Below, in pieces: positions 14,834 to 21,010 of a stretch of 23,229 bases of DNA. The position numbers and the translations under genes are program-made. The stretch's first letter is position 1. Each line of letters opens with the position of its first letter. This DNA comes from Planctomycetales bacterium (lineage in GTDB: Bacteria; Planctomycetota; Phycisphaerae; SM23-33). The notes under the pieces were generated by a model. That model worked only from the letters and a program-made list of their open reading frames with translations, made no database searches and was not told the origin of the DNA. The stretch is from assembly GCA_030642005.1 (NCBI GenBank), contig DAOWOP010000023.1, forward strand, positions 1-23,229. Direction: 5' to 3'.

Positions 14834-14910
14834 CCGGCAGATTCGCTTGCTACTCTGCGAAGTAGCGATACTTCGCTACGAAGCACGAGTCGCTCATCTG
14901 CCGGCTTTTT
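14834..14910. repeat. Nested inverted-repeat element between cupin and tRNA-His
   Basis: A 9-bp closing stem (CCGGCAGAT at 14834-14842 with ATCTGCCGG at 14896-14904) encloses alternative inner stems. One is GTAGCGA/TCGCTAC around a TACT loop (14862-14879). The other, mutually exclusive, is GCTACT/AGTAGC (14849-14866). On the + strand a run of five T follows, like an intrinsic terminator. On the - strand (direction of the tRNA and cupin) the run is before the stem. Its role is uncertain: it could be a dispersed palindromic repeat or the processing boundary between tRNA-His and cupin transcripts. Confidence 0.5.
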
Positions 14911-14918
14911 ACCATAAG

Positions 14919-14993
14919 GGTGGATGACGGGATTCGAACCCGTGACCCCCTGGACCACAACCAGGTGCTCTAACCAACTGAGCTACACCCACC
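14919..14993 (-). tRNA. tRNA-His (anticodon GTG)
   Basis: The minus-strand sequence folds into a full cloverleaf. The acceptor stem GTGGGTG pairs with CATCCAC (one G-U), T8 A9 follow, and the D-arm starts with GCTC. The anticodon stem CCTGG/CCAGG carries the loop TTGTGGT with anticodon GTG. The T-arm is ACGGG-TTCGAAT-CCCGT. An extra G at position -1 faces C73, the identity pair of tRNA-His. The 3' CCA is not encoded, so it must be added after transcription. Confidence 0.95.
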
Positions 14994-15011
14994 ACGATTA
15001 ACCAGCGAGGT

Positions 15012-15040
15012 ATTATCCGATTATCCGGCCCGCTAATCAA
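15012..15040 (-). promoter_or_regulatory. Promoter of tRNA-His
   Basis: On the - strand, TTGATT (15035-15040), a 17-nt spacer and GATAAT (15012-15017) form a good sigma70 promoter. The expected transcription start lies about 10-15 nt before the mature tRNA 5' end at 14993. Confidence 0.65.
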
Positions 15041-15056
15041 CTTACTTAACGGAAAA

Positions 15057-16022
15057 TCAGAACCACCATTCACCGCCGGCCGGTTCGCGGAGGATGATGC
15101 CGCGGAGATACTCGACAGCCTTCTCGAAACCTTCGGACAGGCTCATCAGCGAATCCTCGTGCTCGATGCTGAGCACGCCGTCGTAGCCGTACAATCGCAG
15201 CATCGAGATGAACGGCTTCCAGAACTCGTCGCCATGCCCGTAGCCGACCGTGCGGAAGACCCAGGAGCGGCGCTTCACGTCGGCGTAACTCTTGATGTCC
15301 AGGTTGCCGGTAACGGCCGAGTTGGCCGGGTCGATCGCGCAGTCTTTGGCGTGGACGTGGAAGATGCACTTGTTTTCGCCCAGGAAGCGAGCGGCTTCGA
15401 CCGGGTCGATGCCCTGCCAGAAAAAGTGCGACGGGTCAAGGTTCGCCCCGAGTTGCTTACCGGCGGCCTTGCGCAGGCGGACGATGTCCTCGGGATTATG
15501 CACGACGAAGCCGGGATGGGCCTCGAAGGCGATCTTGACGCCGCACCTGGCGGCGAAGTCGTTTTCCTTCTTCCAGTACGGGATGATGACGCGGTTCCAC
15601 TGGTACTCGGCTATCTTCGTAAAATCCGTCGGCCAGGGGCATGTAACCCAGTTGGGCGTCTTCTCGCCAGGCGCACCGCCCGGGCAGCCTGAGAAGGCGA
15701 TTACCACCGTCCCGAACTCCGCCGCCAGCAGGAGCGAATCGCGGTAGGCCTTGTGGTGGGCTGCGGCGATTTTCCTGTCCGGGTGGACGGGATTCCCGTG
15801 GCCGGCAATACCGGCGACCTCAAGCCCACGGTCGGCGATTTTCGCCTTCAGTTCGGCGAGTTTCTTCTTGTTCCTGTAAATGCCTCGCAGCCCCCACGGG
15901 TCGCCCGGATATGCCCCGCATGGCAATTCGATCGCGTCCAGCCCGACCCGTTTGCAGTAATCCAGCGCGTCGTCCAGTTTCATCCCGCCGAACAACGCTC
16001 CCATCACACCGAGTTTCATCAT
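15057..16022 (-). CDS. Sugar phosphate isomerase/epimerase family TIM barrel (AP endonuclease 2 fold)
   Basis: A 321-aa protein of the xylose isomerase-like TIM barrel superfamily, which interconverts keto and aldose sugars or epimerises them using a divalent metal. The barrel strands are visible in order: KLGVMGALFG and GLDAIELPCG at the start, LEVAGIAGHGNP, VVIAFSGCPGG, IAFEAHPG (metal Glu), LGANLDPSHFFWQG (metal Asp/His), IFHVHAKDC (metal His) and GVLSIEHED (metal Glu). The substrate cannot be told from sequence, and related proteins include inositol, tagatose and ketose epimerases. A second in-frame Met one codon later is an alternative start. The gene runs toward tRNA-His on the same strand. 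The cstA remnant lies immediately upstream and may share its transcript. Confidence 0.82.
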   Translation of the reverse strand: MMKLGVMGALFGGMKLDDALDYCKRVGLDAIELPCGAYPGDPWGLRGIYRNKKKLAELKAKIADRGLEVAGIAGHGNPVHPDRKIAAAHHKAYRDSLLLAAEFGTVVIAFSGCPGGAPGEKTPNWVTCPWPTDFTKIAEYQWNRVIIPYWKKENDFAARCGVKIAFEAHPGFVVHNPEDIVRLRKAAGKQLGANLDPSHFFWQGIDPVEAARFLGENKCIFHVHAKDCAIDPANSAVTGNLDIKSYADVKRRSWVFRTVGYGHGDEFWKPFISMLRLYGYDGVLSIEHEDSLMSLSEGFEKAVEYLRGIILREPAGGEWWF

Positions 16023-16038
16023 TGCACTCCCTGATTTC

Positions 16039-16383
16039 TCATTGTTTCAATCTCGTCATCTTCCGGGCTTTTTTCCAGATTAACACCGCCTCGAAAAGTA
16101 TCCAGACCATCAGCACCTGCACCGCCAGGCCGAAGCCGAAGAGAAGGTGATTTTTCTTCGCCAGCCAGCCAGCATCAGGGTTGAACATCTTCCACAGCAT
16201 CGCCCATGCCGGCATGATGAGCATGAACAGCAGCGGGGCGATCAGGAACCACACCGGCCGACGCTGCCGCAGGAGGTAGAACACCAGCAGCAGGAAGATC
16301 ATCCCTGCCAGCCACCGGCCATAGGTGTTGTAGGCGATAATAAATCCGACGAAACTTCCGATTGCGATAAGCAATGTGCTCAT
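16039..16383 (-). pseudogene. cstA: Internally deleted carbon starvation protein CstA (N-terminal start fused to C-terminal end)
   Basis: A 114-aa ORF with an ideal AAGGAG site 9 nt before the ATG. Residues 1-26 (STLLIAIGSFVGFIIAYN, then TYGRWLA) match the first membrane segment of CstA peptide transporters, where an I-A-Y-x-x-Y-G-R-W/F motif is conserved. From about residue 27 the sequence matches the CstA C-terminal part: FYLLRQRRPVWFLIAPLLFM, MPAWAMLWKMF, then another membrane helix (LLFGFGLAVQVLMVWILFEA). Normal CstA proteins have roughly 480-700 residues, so the large central transport core is missing while the frame is kept. The ORF could be translated as a 3-helix membrane peptide. A separate small family resembling CstA ends is less likely. 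Confidence 0.6.
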
Positions 16384-16452
16384 GGCAATGCTCCTTCCTG
16401 CCGGCACATATTACGCACCGCCGCCGGCGGCGTCCAGCGGACAGATGGGTGG

Positions 16453-16523
16453 CGTGGTCGCGGTGTTTGCGACCACGTTTGCAACAAGTCAACTTTATCG
16501 TGGCCACAAACACCGTGGCCACG
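16453..16523. repeat. Pair of inverted hairpins with compensatory stem changes (REP/BIME-like)
   Basis: Two 25-nt units lie in opposite orientation, at 16453-16477 and 16499-16523. Each has a perfect 9-bp stem and a 7-nt loop. In the same orientation both loops read GGTGTTT. The stems are CGTGGTCGC and CGTGGCCAC with their complements, so two base pairs differ by double (compensatory) substitutions. This is strong evidence that the structure, not only the sequence, is kept. They lie between the cstA remnant and the TauE gene, which are divergently oriented. Confidence 0.75.
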
Positions 16524-16602
16524 GCGCCCGCTTGGTCGAAAGTCTCACTTGGCGGACATATGACTGGCGATAGCCGGAACGGGCCGATAGTCTGTGGGTG
16601 TT

Positions 16603-17415
16603 ATGGAACTTCAGTACATATGGCTTATCGTAACGGGTCTGGTCGCCGGGTTACTCGGCGGGCTGTTAGGTATCGGCGGGTCGTGCATAATGATCCCGGC
16701 GATGGTGTTAATCCTGGGTACTTATAATGCCGCGGGGGTCGATCAGATTCACCAGTACATGGCCGCGGCCATGATCGTGAATTTTCTGCTGGCGTTGCCG
16801 TCGGTCGTCGCCCACGCGCGGAACAAGGCCGTCTGGCCGAGGGTATTGGCGCCGCTTGCGGGCGGGGCGTTGGTCGGAATCATAATCGGCGTGCAGACCA
16901 GTTACCTGCTCGGTGGCGATGCGGCAAAGTATCTCCGGTGGGGACTGGGGGTGTTCTTTCTGTACGTAGCGGGCCAAAACGCCTGGCGTCTGCGTCATGC
17001 CCGCCGGGCTGAAGGCCTGCCGAGGGAGCAGGTCGAGGCGACGCCGGTTTGGAGAAAACTTGCCGTCGGCGTGCCGATGGGTCTTTCGGCGGGGCTGCTG
17101 GGGCTTGGCGGCGGGACACTGGCCGTTCCCGCACAGCAGACCATTTTGAGGATGCCCCTTCGCAATTCCATTGCCACGTCGTCGGCGACTATCGCGGCGA
17201 TTGCCTGGTTCGGCGCGATCCTCAAGAACGTCCAACTGGGCGCTAACGGTACGGTCGGGCGGTCTGTTGTGCTGGTGGCGTGCCTCGCCCCGCCGGCGAT
17301 GATCATGGCCTACTTCGGCGGGCACCTGACACACAAACTGCCGCTGCGAGTCGTACGCTTATTATTCATGACGCTGATGATCGCCTCGGCGGCGAAGATG
17401 TTCGGGTGGGTATAA
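16603..17415 (+). CDS. TauE/SafE family membrane permease (DUF81)
   Basis: A 270-aa integral membrane protein of the TauE/SafE family, which moves sulfur-containing organic acids or sulfite and related anions across the inner membrane. It has the two-fold repeat of the family: GLVAGLLGGLLGIGGS with PAMVLILG in the first half, and GVPMGLSAGLLGLGGGTLAV with PAQQTIL in the second. About eight hydrophobic helices are visible (for example AMIVNFLLALPSVVA, LLFMTLMIASAAKMF). The ATG at 16603 was chosen, and a GTG three codons earlier is also possible. Neither has a good ribosome binding site. The substrate is unknown, as the family is broad. The gene is divergent from the cstA remnant. Confidence 0.85.
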   Translation: MELQYIWLIVTGLVAGLLGGLLGIGGSCIMIPAMVLILGTYNAAGVDQIHQYMAAAMIVNFLLALPSVVAHARNKAVWPRVLAPLAGGALVGIIIGVQTSYLLGGDAAKYLRWGLGVFFLYVAGQNAWRLRHARRAEGLPREQVEATPVWRKLAVGVPMGLSAGLLGLGGGTLAVPAQQTILRMPLRNSIATSSATIAAIAWFGAILKNVQLGANGTVGRSVVLVACLAPPAMIMAYFGGHLTHKLPLRVVRLLFMTLMIASAAKMFGWV

Positions 17416-17422
17416 ACCATTG

Positions 17423-17451
17423 ATGAAATCCCGATGATTTTTCGATATAAT
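17423..17451 (+). promoter_or_regulatory. Promoter of the mntA-hepT module
   Basis: A perfect TATAAT -10 box (17446-17451) lies 17 nt after a weak -35 (ATGAAA, 17423-17428). It is placed 26 nt before the mntA start and ahead of the ribosome binding site AAGGAAA. It separates the module from the TauE gene, which ends at 17415. Confidence 0.5.
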
Positions 17452-17476
17452 TCTTACCGGCGAAGGAAAATAAATT

Positions 17477-17779
17477 ATGACCGTTCAGATAGACACGAAA
17501 CCGGACAAAATAACGGATTTTTGCCGAAAACATCACATTCGCAAATTGTCTCTGTTCGGCTCGGTTCTACGCGAGGATTTCTCCGCGAACAGCGACGTGG
17601 ACGTGCTGGTCGAGTTCGACCCACAGCGTATCCCCGGATTAATTCGCATGGGGGAAATGGCGCAGGATTTGTCGGACATATTGGCCGGACGAAAGGTCGA
17701 TCTGCTGACCGCCGAGGACATCAGCGATTATTTCCGAGACGATGTGCTGGCCAGCGCAGAGGTACAATATGAAGAATGA
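17477..17779 (+). CDS. mntA: MntA-type nucleotidyltransferase antitoxin
   Basis: A 100-aa minimal nucleotidyltransferase. It carries the complete catalytic motif G28-S29-x10-D40-x-D42 (SLFGSVLREDFSANSDVDVL), and a later VDLL strand (about residues 74-77) that provides the third acidic position. In HEPN-MNT pairs, MntA-type enzymes attach AMP groups to a tyrosine of the HepT ribonuclease and so switch it off. Its 3' end overlaps the hepT gene by 11 nt, ensuring coupled synthesis. It has an AAGGAAA ribosome binding site. Catalytic residues are intact, so the antitoxin should be active. Confidence 0.88.
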   Translation: MTVQIDTKPDKITDFCRKHHIRKLSLFGSVLREDFSANSDVDVLVEFDPQRIPGLIRMGEMAQDLSDILAGRKVDLLTAEDISDYFRDDVLASAEVQYEE

Positions 17780-18104
17780 TGATTTGTTCAGGTTCCGGCA
17801 CATGCTGGATTCGGCGAGGCAGGTCGAAGACATCGCACGAGAAAAATCCCGAAGCGACATCGACTCGGACAACATTATATGCCTGGCGATTGTTCGCCTT
17901 CTGGAAATCATCGGTGAAGCCGCCTATAACATCTCATCCGAAACACGGGAACAATTTCCCGCAATACCCTGGCCGGGAATTATCAACATGAGACATCGTC
18001 TCGTACACGGCTACTATAAAATCAACCTGGACATCGTCTGGAAAACACTTCAGGAAGACTTACCTCCGTTAATCGAAACGCTGGAAGACATTCTCGGCCA
18101 GTAG
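17769..18104 (+). CDS. hepT: HepT-type HEPN ribonuclease toxin (DUF86)
   Basis: A 111-aa helical HEPN protein. The toxin motif R-x4-H-x-Y is complete: R75, H80, Y82 within MRHRLVHGYYK. Y82 is the tyrosine that MntA modifies in characterised pairs. Other family signatures are CLAIVRLLEIIGEAAYNIS (with E-x-IGEAA) and IPWPGIINMRH. HEPN toxins of this type cut tRNA or other RNA. The ATG at 17769 overlaps mntA by 11 nt. The frame is open a little further upstream (17742), but that start lacks support. The stop codon TAG lies within the left arm of a palindromic repeat that follows. Confidence 0.9.
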   Translation: MKNDDLFRFRHMLDSARQVEDIAREKSRSDIDSDNIICLAIVRLLEIIGEAAYNISSETREQFPAIPWPGIINMRHRLVHGYYKINLDIVWKTLQEDLPPLIETLEDILGQ

Positions 18105-18178
18105 GGCGGGCCAACTGGCCCGCGGAATGCTTACCGGACACAAGGCCATCGTCCTGCGGGCCAGTTGGCCCGCCCTAC
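18101..18178. repeat. BIME-like palindromic repeat, two 23-bp perfect inverted arms
   Basis: The arm at 18101-18123 is the exact reverse complement of the arm at 18156-18178, with 32 nt between. Each arm also folds alone (GCGGGCCA-AC-TGGCCCGC). The left arm contributes the stop codon of hepT, so the element abuts the gene. The whole can form a long hairpin that may act as transcription terminator. Perfect arms suggest recent origin. The element differs in sequence from the hairpin pair at 16453-16523. Confidence 0.8.
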
Positions 18179-18183
18179 GAACT

Positions 18184-18244
18184 CCGTCCCCTTAATCCGT
18201 CCCCTTAATCCCCGTCCCCTTAATCCCAAATGTAATCCCAAATG
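18184..18244 (+). repeat. Short tandem repeats (13-nt x3, 12-nt x2)
   Basis: CCGTCCCCTTAAT occurs at 18184, 18197 and 18212, the last after two extra C. AATCCCAAATG occurs at 18222 and 18234 with a 12-nt period. These follow the palindromic element directly. A + strand ORF across them has repeat-derived sequence and was not accepted as a gene. Confidence 0.8.
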
Positions 18245-18260
18245 GGGTTGTTTTGTTAAT

Positions 18261-18635
18261 CTAGTTTTCTCCAAAGTCGTAAGGTTGTTTTTCAGGGGCT
18301 TTCGGGAGTTCTCGCTCCGCTATCTCCCCAAGAAACTTGGCGCACGTTCCGCAAACCCGTTCATCATGCCAAAGATACGCGTCTTCGTTGTGTCCTATCT
18401 CTTTCTCGCATCTGGCACAGAGGCCACTTTCCCACTTGCGACGCTTCTTTCGCAGCGCAAGCTGCCTCCCTATTTCAATGAGTGGTCCGAAAACCAAGAA
18501 AAACGTTACGAAGCCACTCACGAACCCGGCGAACGGAGAAGTGAGAATTCCAGCGACAACCAGAACTATATAGGCTGACCAACAAAAAAACGCAATCACC
18601 ATTGCACGAACTAACGGTTTCATTTCAGTCTTCAT
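18261..18635 (-). CDS. Membrane protein with C-terminal zinc-ribbon-like Cys motif
   Basis: A 124-aa protein. An open frame extends to GTG at 18659, but the ATG at 18635 has an AGGGG site 7 nt upstream. The N-terminal half has two membrane helices (about residues 10-30, AMVIAFFCWSAYIVLVVAGI; about 35-55, FAGFVSGFVTFFLVFGPLIE). A basic linker (RKKRRKWE) is followed by a small Cys motif, LCARCEK and then VCGTCAK about 20 residues later, which looks like a four-Cys zinc ribbon. The protein therefore probably sits in the inner membrane with a cytoplasmic metal-binding knob. It is on the same strand as the Pycsar genes, 79 nt downstream of the cyclase, and could be co-transcribed. No known family was recognised. 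Confidence 0.65.
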   Translation of the reverse strand: MKTEMKPLVRAMVIAFFCWSAYIVLVVAGILTSPFAGFVSGFVTFFLVFGPLIEIGRQLALRKKRRKWESGLCARCEKEIGHNEDAYLWHDERVCGTCAKFLGEIAERELPKAPEKQPYDFGEN

Positions 18636-18714
18636 CTTCACGCCCCTTTCACCACTCACTGGCCTGCTTCAACCTGGCAACAAAGAGATTAAAACCGGAT
18701 TGACGATAGTTGGG

Positions 18715-19416
18715 TCATGGTATTAGAGTACGATTGGATCTGAATATTTTTAATTGTTTTCCAAGCCACTTAATTTGCAAAGGCTTCCACACTGCCAATT
18801 CCGGGTTGTTTCGGAACGCCGGCTTAAGTCCTCTGAAGACTTCCCTAGAAATATAAGACCGCGAGCCCAGCTTCCGGATACTGCTGAGATATGCCGCTAG
18901 GTTAGGCGCACGACCGATCCATACAAGGTCATTCGATCCTCTTTGGCCAGCCCGTACTGTTAGCACTTCGCTAGTATCGATCCCAACTGCATGAAAAAGA
19001 AGAAAGCCTTTAAGGCTCTCAAAATATTGCCGTATGCACGGCCTTATGATCTTCTTCACTGTGTAGTTAATTTTTAGGGCAGCCGTAGCCGCCATCGTGT
19101 TTTTGTGATCGCCCAAGAACACGGCCATCACTCTATCACCATCAAAACTCGTAATTTTCCCCCCATGCACCGTGAGTATCTTGGTAGCACAGTGCAAAAA
19201 GCACCTGAAAACTTTTGCAGCCACGTTTTTATGAAGGTTAGTAGCCAATCTGGAAGACATTGCGAGGTCCGCATAGAGTATGGTCGCGTCCAGCCTGACG
19301 CCACCGCCATCCAATTTGACCTGCTCCGTCTCCGGCACTACCCACCCTTGGCGAGTATCCCATGGGATATTGAGAATGTGTGCGACAGCATGACTAAGAT
19401 CATCCTCAGTGCTCAT
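18715..19416 (-). CDS. Class III nucleotide cyclase of a Pycsar system (PycC-like)
   Basis: A 233-aa cyclase. The start at 19416 was chosen because it lies two bases after the effector stop, with GGAGG upstream. The frame is open to 19503 but that would overlap. The catalytic class III domain is clear: TILYADLAMSSRLA gives metal Asp D50, and GGKITSFDGDRVMAVFLGD gives the second metal Asp D94. AVGIDTSEVLTVRAG and NDLVWIGRAPNLAAYLSSIR follow, where the W-x-G-R-A-x-N-x-A-A pattern is typical of Pycsar cyclases. PycC enzymes make cCMP or cUMP from CTP or UTP when phage infection is sensed, and the product activates a partner effector. Which nucleotide is made cannot be told here. The preceding gene encodes such an effector. 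Confidence 0.85.
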   Translation of the reverse strand: MSTEDDLSHAVAHILNIPWDTRQGWVVPETEQVKLDGGGVRLDATILYADLAMSSRLATNLHKNVAAKVFRCFLHCATKILTVHGGKITSFDGDRVMAVFLGDHKNTMAATAALKINYTVKKIIRPCIRQYFESLKGFLLFHAVGIDTSEVLTVRAGQRGSNDLVWIGRAPNLAAYLSSIRKLGSRSYISREVFRGLKPAFRNNPELAVWKPLQIKWLGKQLKIFRSNRTLIP

Positions 19417-19418
19417 CG

Positions 19419-19898
19419 TTATTTCCCTCCATAAAGGGCATACACAGCGACTATCCAAAATGGTGCCGCAACGAAAAGTGCCCTCATAGAAAGCCGCAAC
19501 CACTTGAACTTAGCGTTTGCTATCTCAGCGTTTCGATAACACTGCGCCGCTAGGTCTTCAAAATACTGGTCAATCTTCAGCTCTTGGACTTTGGATTTGT
19601 AAGCACTCAATCCGTAACCGGTAATACCTCCGAAGAAAAGCAACGAACCCTTCGGCCCGGTGGTTCTCGGAAATGCTGCAAAAAACAGCATAGCCAAACT
19701 ACCAACTAAGAAAAATGCAGCGGTGGAGGCACTAATACATCTTATTGGCGTCCACTCGATAGACTTAGATGATAAGGCAGCCAGAAATCCTATCATCGCC
19801 GTGTCAATTGCTAGGATAGGAGCTATTTTCGCGTCGGCGGCCGCGATCCAGTGGAGCAAACGGCCAAGAGAATTTTCCAGATATTTTATTTTATTCAT
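19419..19898 (-). CDS. Pycsar membrane effector (PycTM, DUF5706-like)
   Basis: A 159-aa protein with AAGGGG 7 nt before the ATG. The N-terminus has the Pycsar effector signature RLLHWIAAADAKIAPILAID, where W-I-x-x-A-D-x-K leads into a membrane helix. Predicted membrane segments are about residues 25-43 (ILAIDTAMIGFLAALSS), 55-76 (ASTAAFFLVGSLAMLFFAAF) and 136-156 (LFVAAPFWIVAVYALYG), with a soluble region between (SKVQELKIDQYFEDLAAQC). In characterised systems, cyclic pyrimidine binding makes the effector disrupt the inner membrane and the infected cell stops growing. The gene is first in a two-gene operon. The cyclase starts two bases after its stop. Confidence 0.82.
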   Translation of the reverse strand: MNKIKYLENSLGRLLHWIAAADAKIAPILAIDTAMIGFLAALSSKSIEWTPIRCISASTAAFFLVGSLAMLFFAAFPRTTGPKGSLLFFGGITGYGLSAYKSKVQELKIDQYFEDLAAQCYRNAEIANAKFKWLRLSMRALFVAAPFWIVAVYALYGGK

Positions 19899-19936
19899 CG
19901 TTCACCCCTTTCCCCAGCCCGAATGCCGGTGGTAGG

Positions 19937-19965
19937 ATTGTCGCACGCGAAACTGCCTTGGTCAA
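19937..19965 (-). promoter_or_regulatory. Promoter of the Pycsar operon
   Basis: On the - strand, TTGACC (19960-19965), a 17-nt spacer and GACAAT (19937-19942) precede the effector gene (start 19898) by about 40 nt. The spacing is optimal and the -10 box is moderate. The site lies immediately after the stop of the Fic gene, so the Pycsar operon probably has its own transcription. Confidence 0.55.
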
Positions 19966-19970
19966 CTTAC

Positions 19971-20567
19971 TCACTCCGAGTACTGCCTGTGCAGGCTCAC
20001 GAGCAAATTAATGTCGCCCTTATCCGCCTGCTTGACAGCCTCCATATATCTGTCCCGAATGACACTGGTCGCCTGCCCCAGTTCTGTCGGCCAGGTGACT
20101 ACCGGGCCTCCATTTTGCTTTATCCAGATGTTCGCCAGGAGGCGCGACCACCGGCCATTACCATTCAGGAATGGATGTATATATACCGACCGATGATGCA
20201 ATGTCGCAGATTGTTCGATCAAGTCCCACTCGCCTTCCCGCCAGCACGCCAGGTCATGAGCCAGGTTCTCCAGGGCTGTTTCGACCTGGTGCGCGGGAAT
20301 GCCGAAGGCAAGACCGCCGGTTGTGCGAATCTTCCCAGCCCACACCCACACCGTTCCGAACATCTCTTTGTGCAGACGGAGCATCCACCTGCCCGTGAAC
20401 GGGGCCATACGTTTCGTAGGTTTGCGGGACAGGTACTTCGTTACCGCCTGAAGATTGTTCGAGAACTCGGCTGTGTTGAGTTGCTCTCGGGTCCTGACCT
20501 GCTTGAGCCTGAGGCCCGAATAGTCATCGAGCGGAGTTTCGCCTTGAAGATTACGATGCAGATTCAT
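19971..20567 (-). CDS. Fic family protein, mobile mystery protein B type
   Basis: A 198-aa Fic-domain enzyme. The catalytic motif IHPFLNGNGRWSR gives H131 and R139 of the H-P-F-x-x-G-N-G-R core. Fic proteins transfer AMP or related groups from nucleotides to hydroxyl residues of target proteins and can act as toxins. The overall pattern (FTGRWMLRLHKEMFGTVWVW, WAGKIRT, FGIPAHQVETALENL, then HHRSVYIHPF and VVTWPTELG) fits the mobile mystery protein B family (TIGR02613), which is found beside an HTH protein as here. The ATG at 20567 is two bases after the HTH stop; a TTG four codons earlier is possible. No clear (S/T)xxxE(G/N) inhibition helix was identified, so inhibition may come from the partner. 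Confidence 0.83.
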   Translation of the reverse strand: MNLHRNLQGETPLDDYSGLRLKQVRTREQLNTAEFSNNLQAVTKYLSRKPTKRMAPFTGRWMLRLHKEMFGTVWVWAGKIRTTGGLAFGIPAHQVETALENLAHDLACWREGEWDLIEQSATLHHRSVYIHPFLNGNGRWSRLLANIWIKQNGGPVVTWPTELGQATSVIRDRYMEAVKQADKGDINLLVSLHRQYSE

Positions 20568-20569
20568 TG

Positions 20570-20950
20570 TTACGCCCAAAGTCTGATCGCAGGGCCTGAC
20601 AAAAGATCAGTCTCGATCTGTCGCTCAGCATGTTTGATAGCGTCATCGTCAACGGCCTGGGCCTCCAGGGCAGCGCTGCCCTGGGTCATGGCTGCGAGTT
20701 GATGGGCCTTCGCCTTGGCCTGTCTTCGTTTGACCGCCGAGAGTTTGCTCTCGCGCACAAGCCCGATCTGTGCCCCTAATGCCTGGGAAATCGCCAAAAC
20801 CGTGGACAGATTCGCGCTTCTCCGGCCTCGCAGAACCCCCTGGACGGTCCGCGCAGTAAGGTTGCTCCGCTCTGCCAGTGCTTTGCAGGACATACCTAAT
20901 CCTTTTCGTCGGGCTTCCAGTTTGGTCAATATGTCTCGTGCCTGCGTCAT
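20570..20950 (-). CDS. XRE-type HTH regulator, partner/antitoxin of the Fic gene
   Basis: A 126-aa DNA-binding protein with a GAGGAG site 7 nt before the ATG. An XRE helix-turn-helix is visible at about residues 17-60: MSCKALAERSNLTARTVQGV then GRRSANLSTVLAISQALGAQ. The C-terminus contains a Lys/Ala/Gln-rich helix (KRRQAKAKAHQLAAMTQGSA). Its length and C-terminus differ somewhat from mobile mystery protein A as generally described, so the label is functional only. As antitoxin it would repress its own promoter and neutralise or control the Fic protein encoded two bases downstream. A perfect palindrome in the promoter region is a likely binding site. Confidence 0.75.
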   Translation of the reverse strand: MTQARDILTKLEARRKGLGMSCKALAERSNLTARTVQGVLRGRRSANLSTVLAISQALGAQIGLVRESKLSAVKRRQAKAKAHQLAAMTQGSAALEAQAVDDDAIKHAERQIETDLLSGPAIRLWA

Positions 20951-20972
20951 TCCGATCTCCTCTTCCTATCAT

Positions 20973-21002
20973 ATAATACGGAATAAACTTCACCGGAGTC
21001 AA
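20973..21002 (-). promoter_or_regulatory. Promoter of the HTH/Fic operon
   Basis: On the - strand, TTGACT (20997-21002), an 18-nt spacer and TATTAT (20973-20978) lie just before the HTH gene start (20950), with GAGGAG in the leader. Confidence 0.65.
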
Positions 21003-21010
21003 GTAAAAAC

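Noticed and set aside
14919..14993. tRNA-His as the prophage attachment site
   Set aside because: It lies about 3 kb beyond the last phage-like gene, and no integrase or matching repeat of its 3' end was noticed in the window.
18165..18578. 137-aa + strand ORF beginning in the repeats
   Set aside because: Its N-terminus is repeat-derived and the rest is the shadow of the membrane zinc-ribbon gene on the - strand.
18715..19416. Housekeeping adenylate cyclase reading of the cyclase gene
   Set aside because: The directly coupled DUF5706-like effector and the Pycsar-type motif after the second metal site favour Pycsar.
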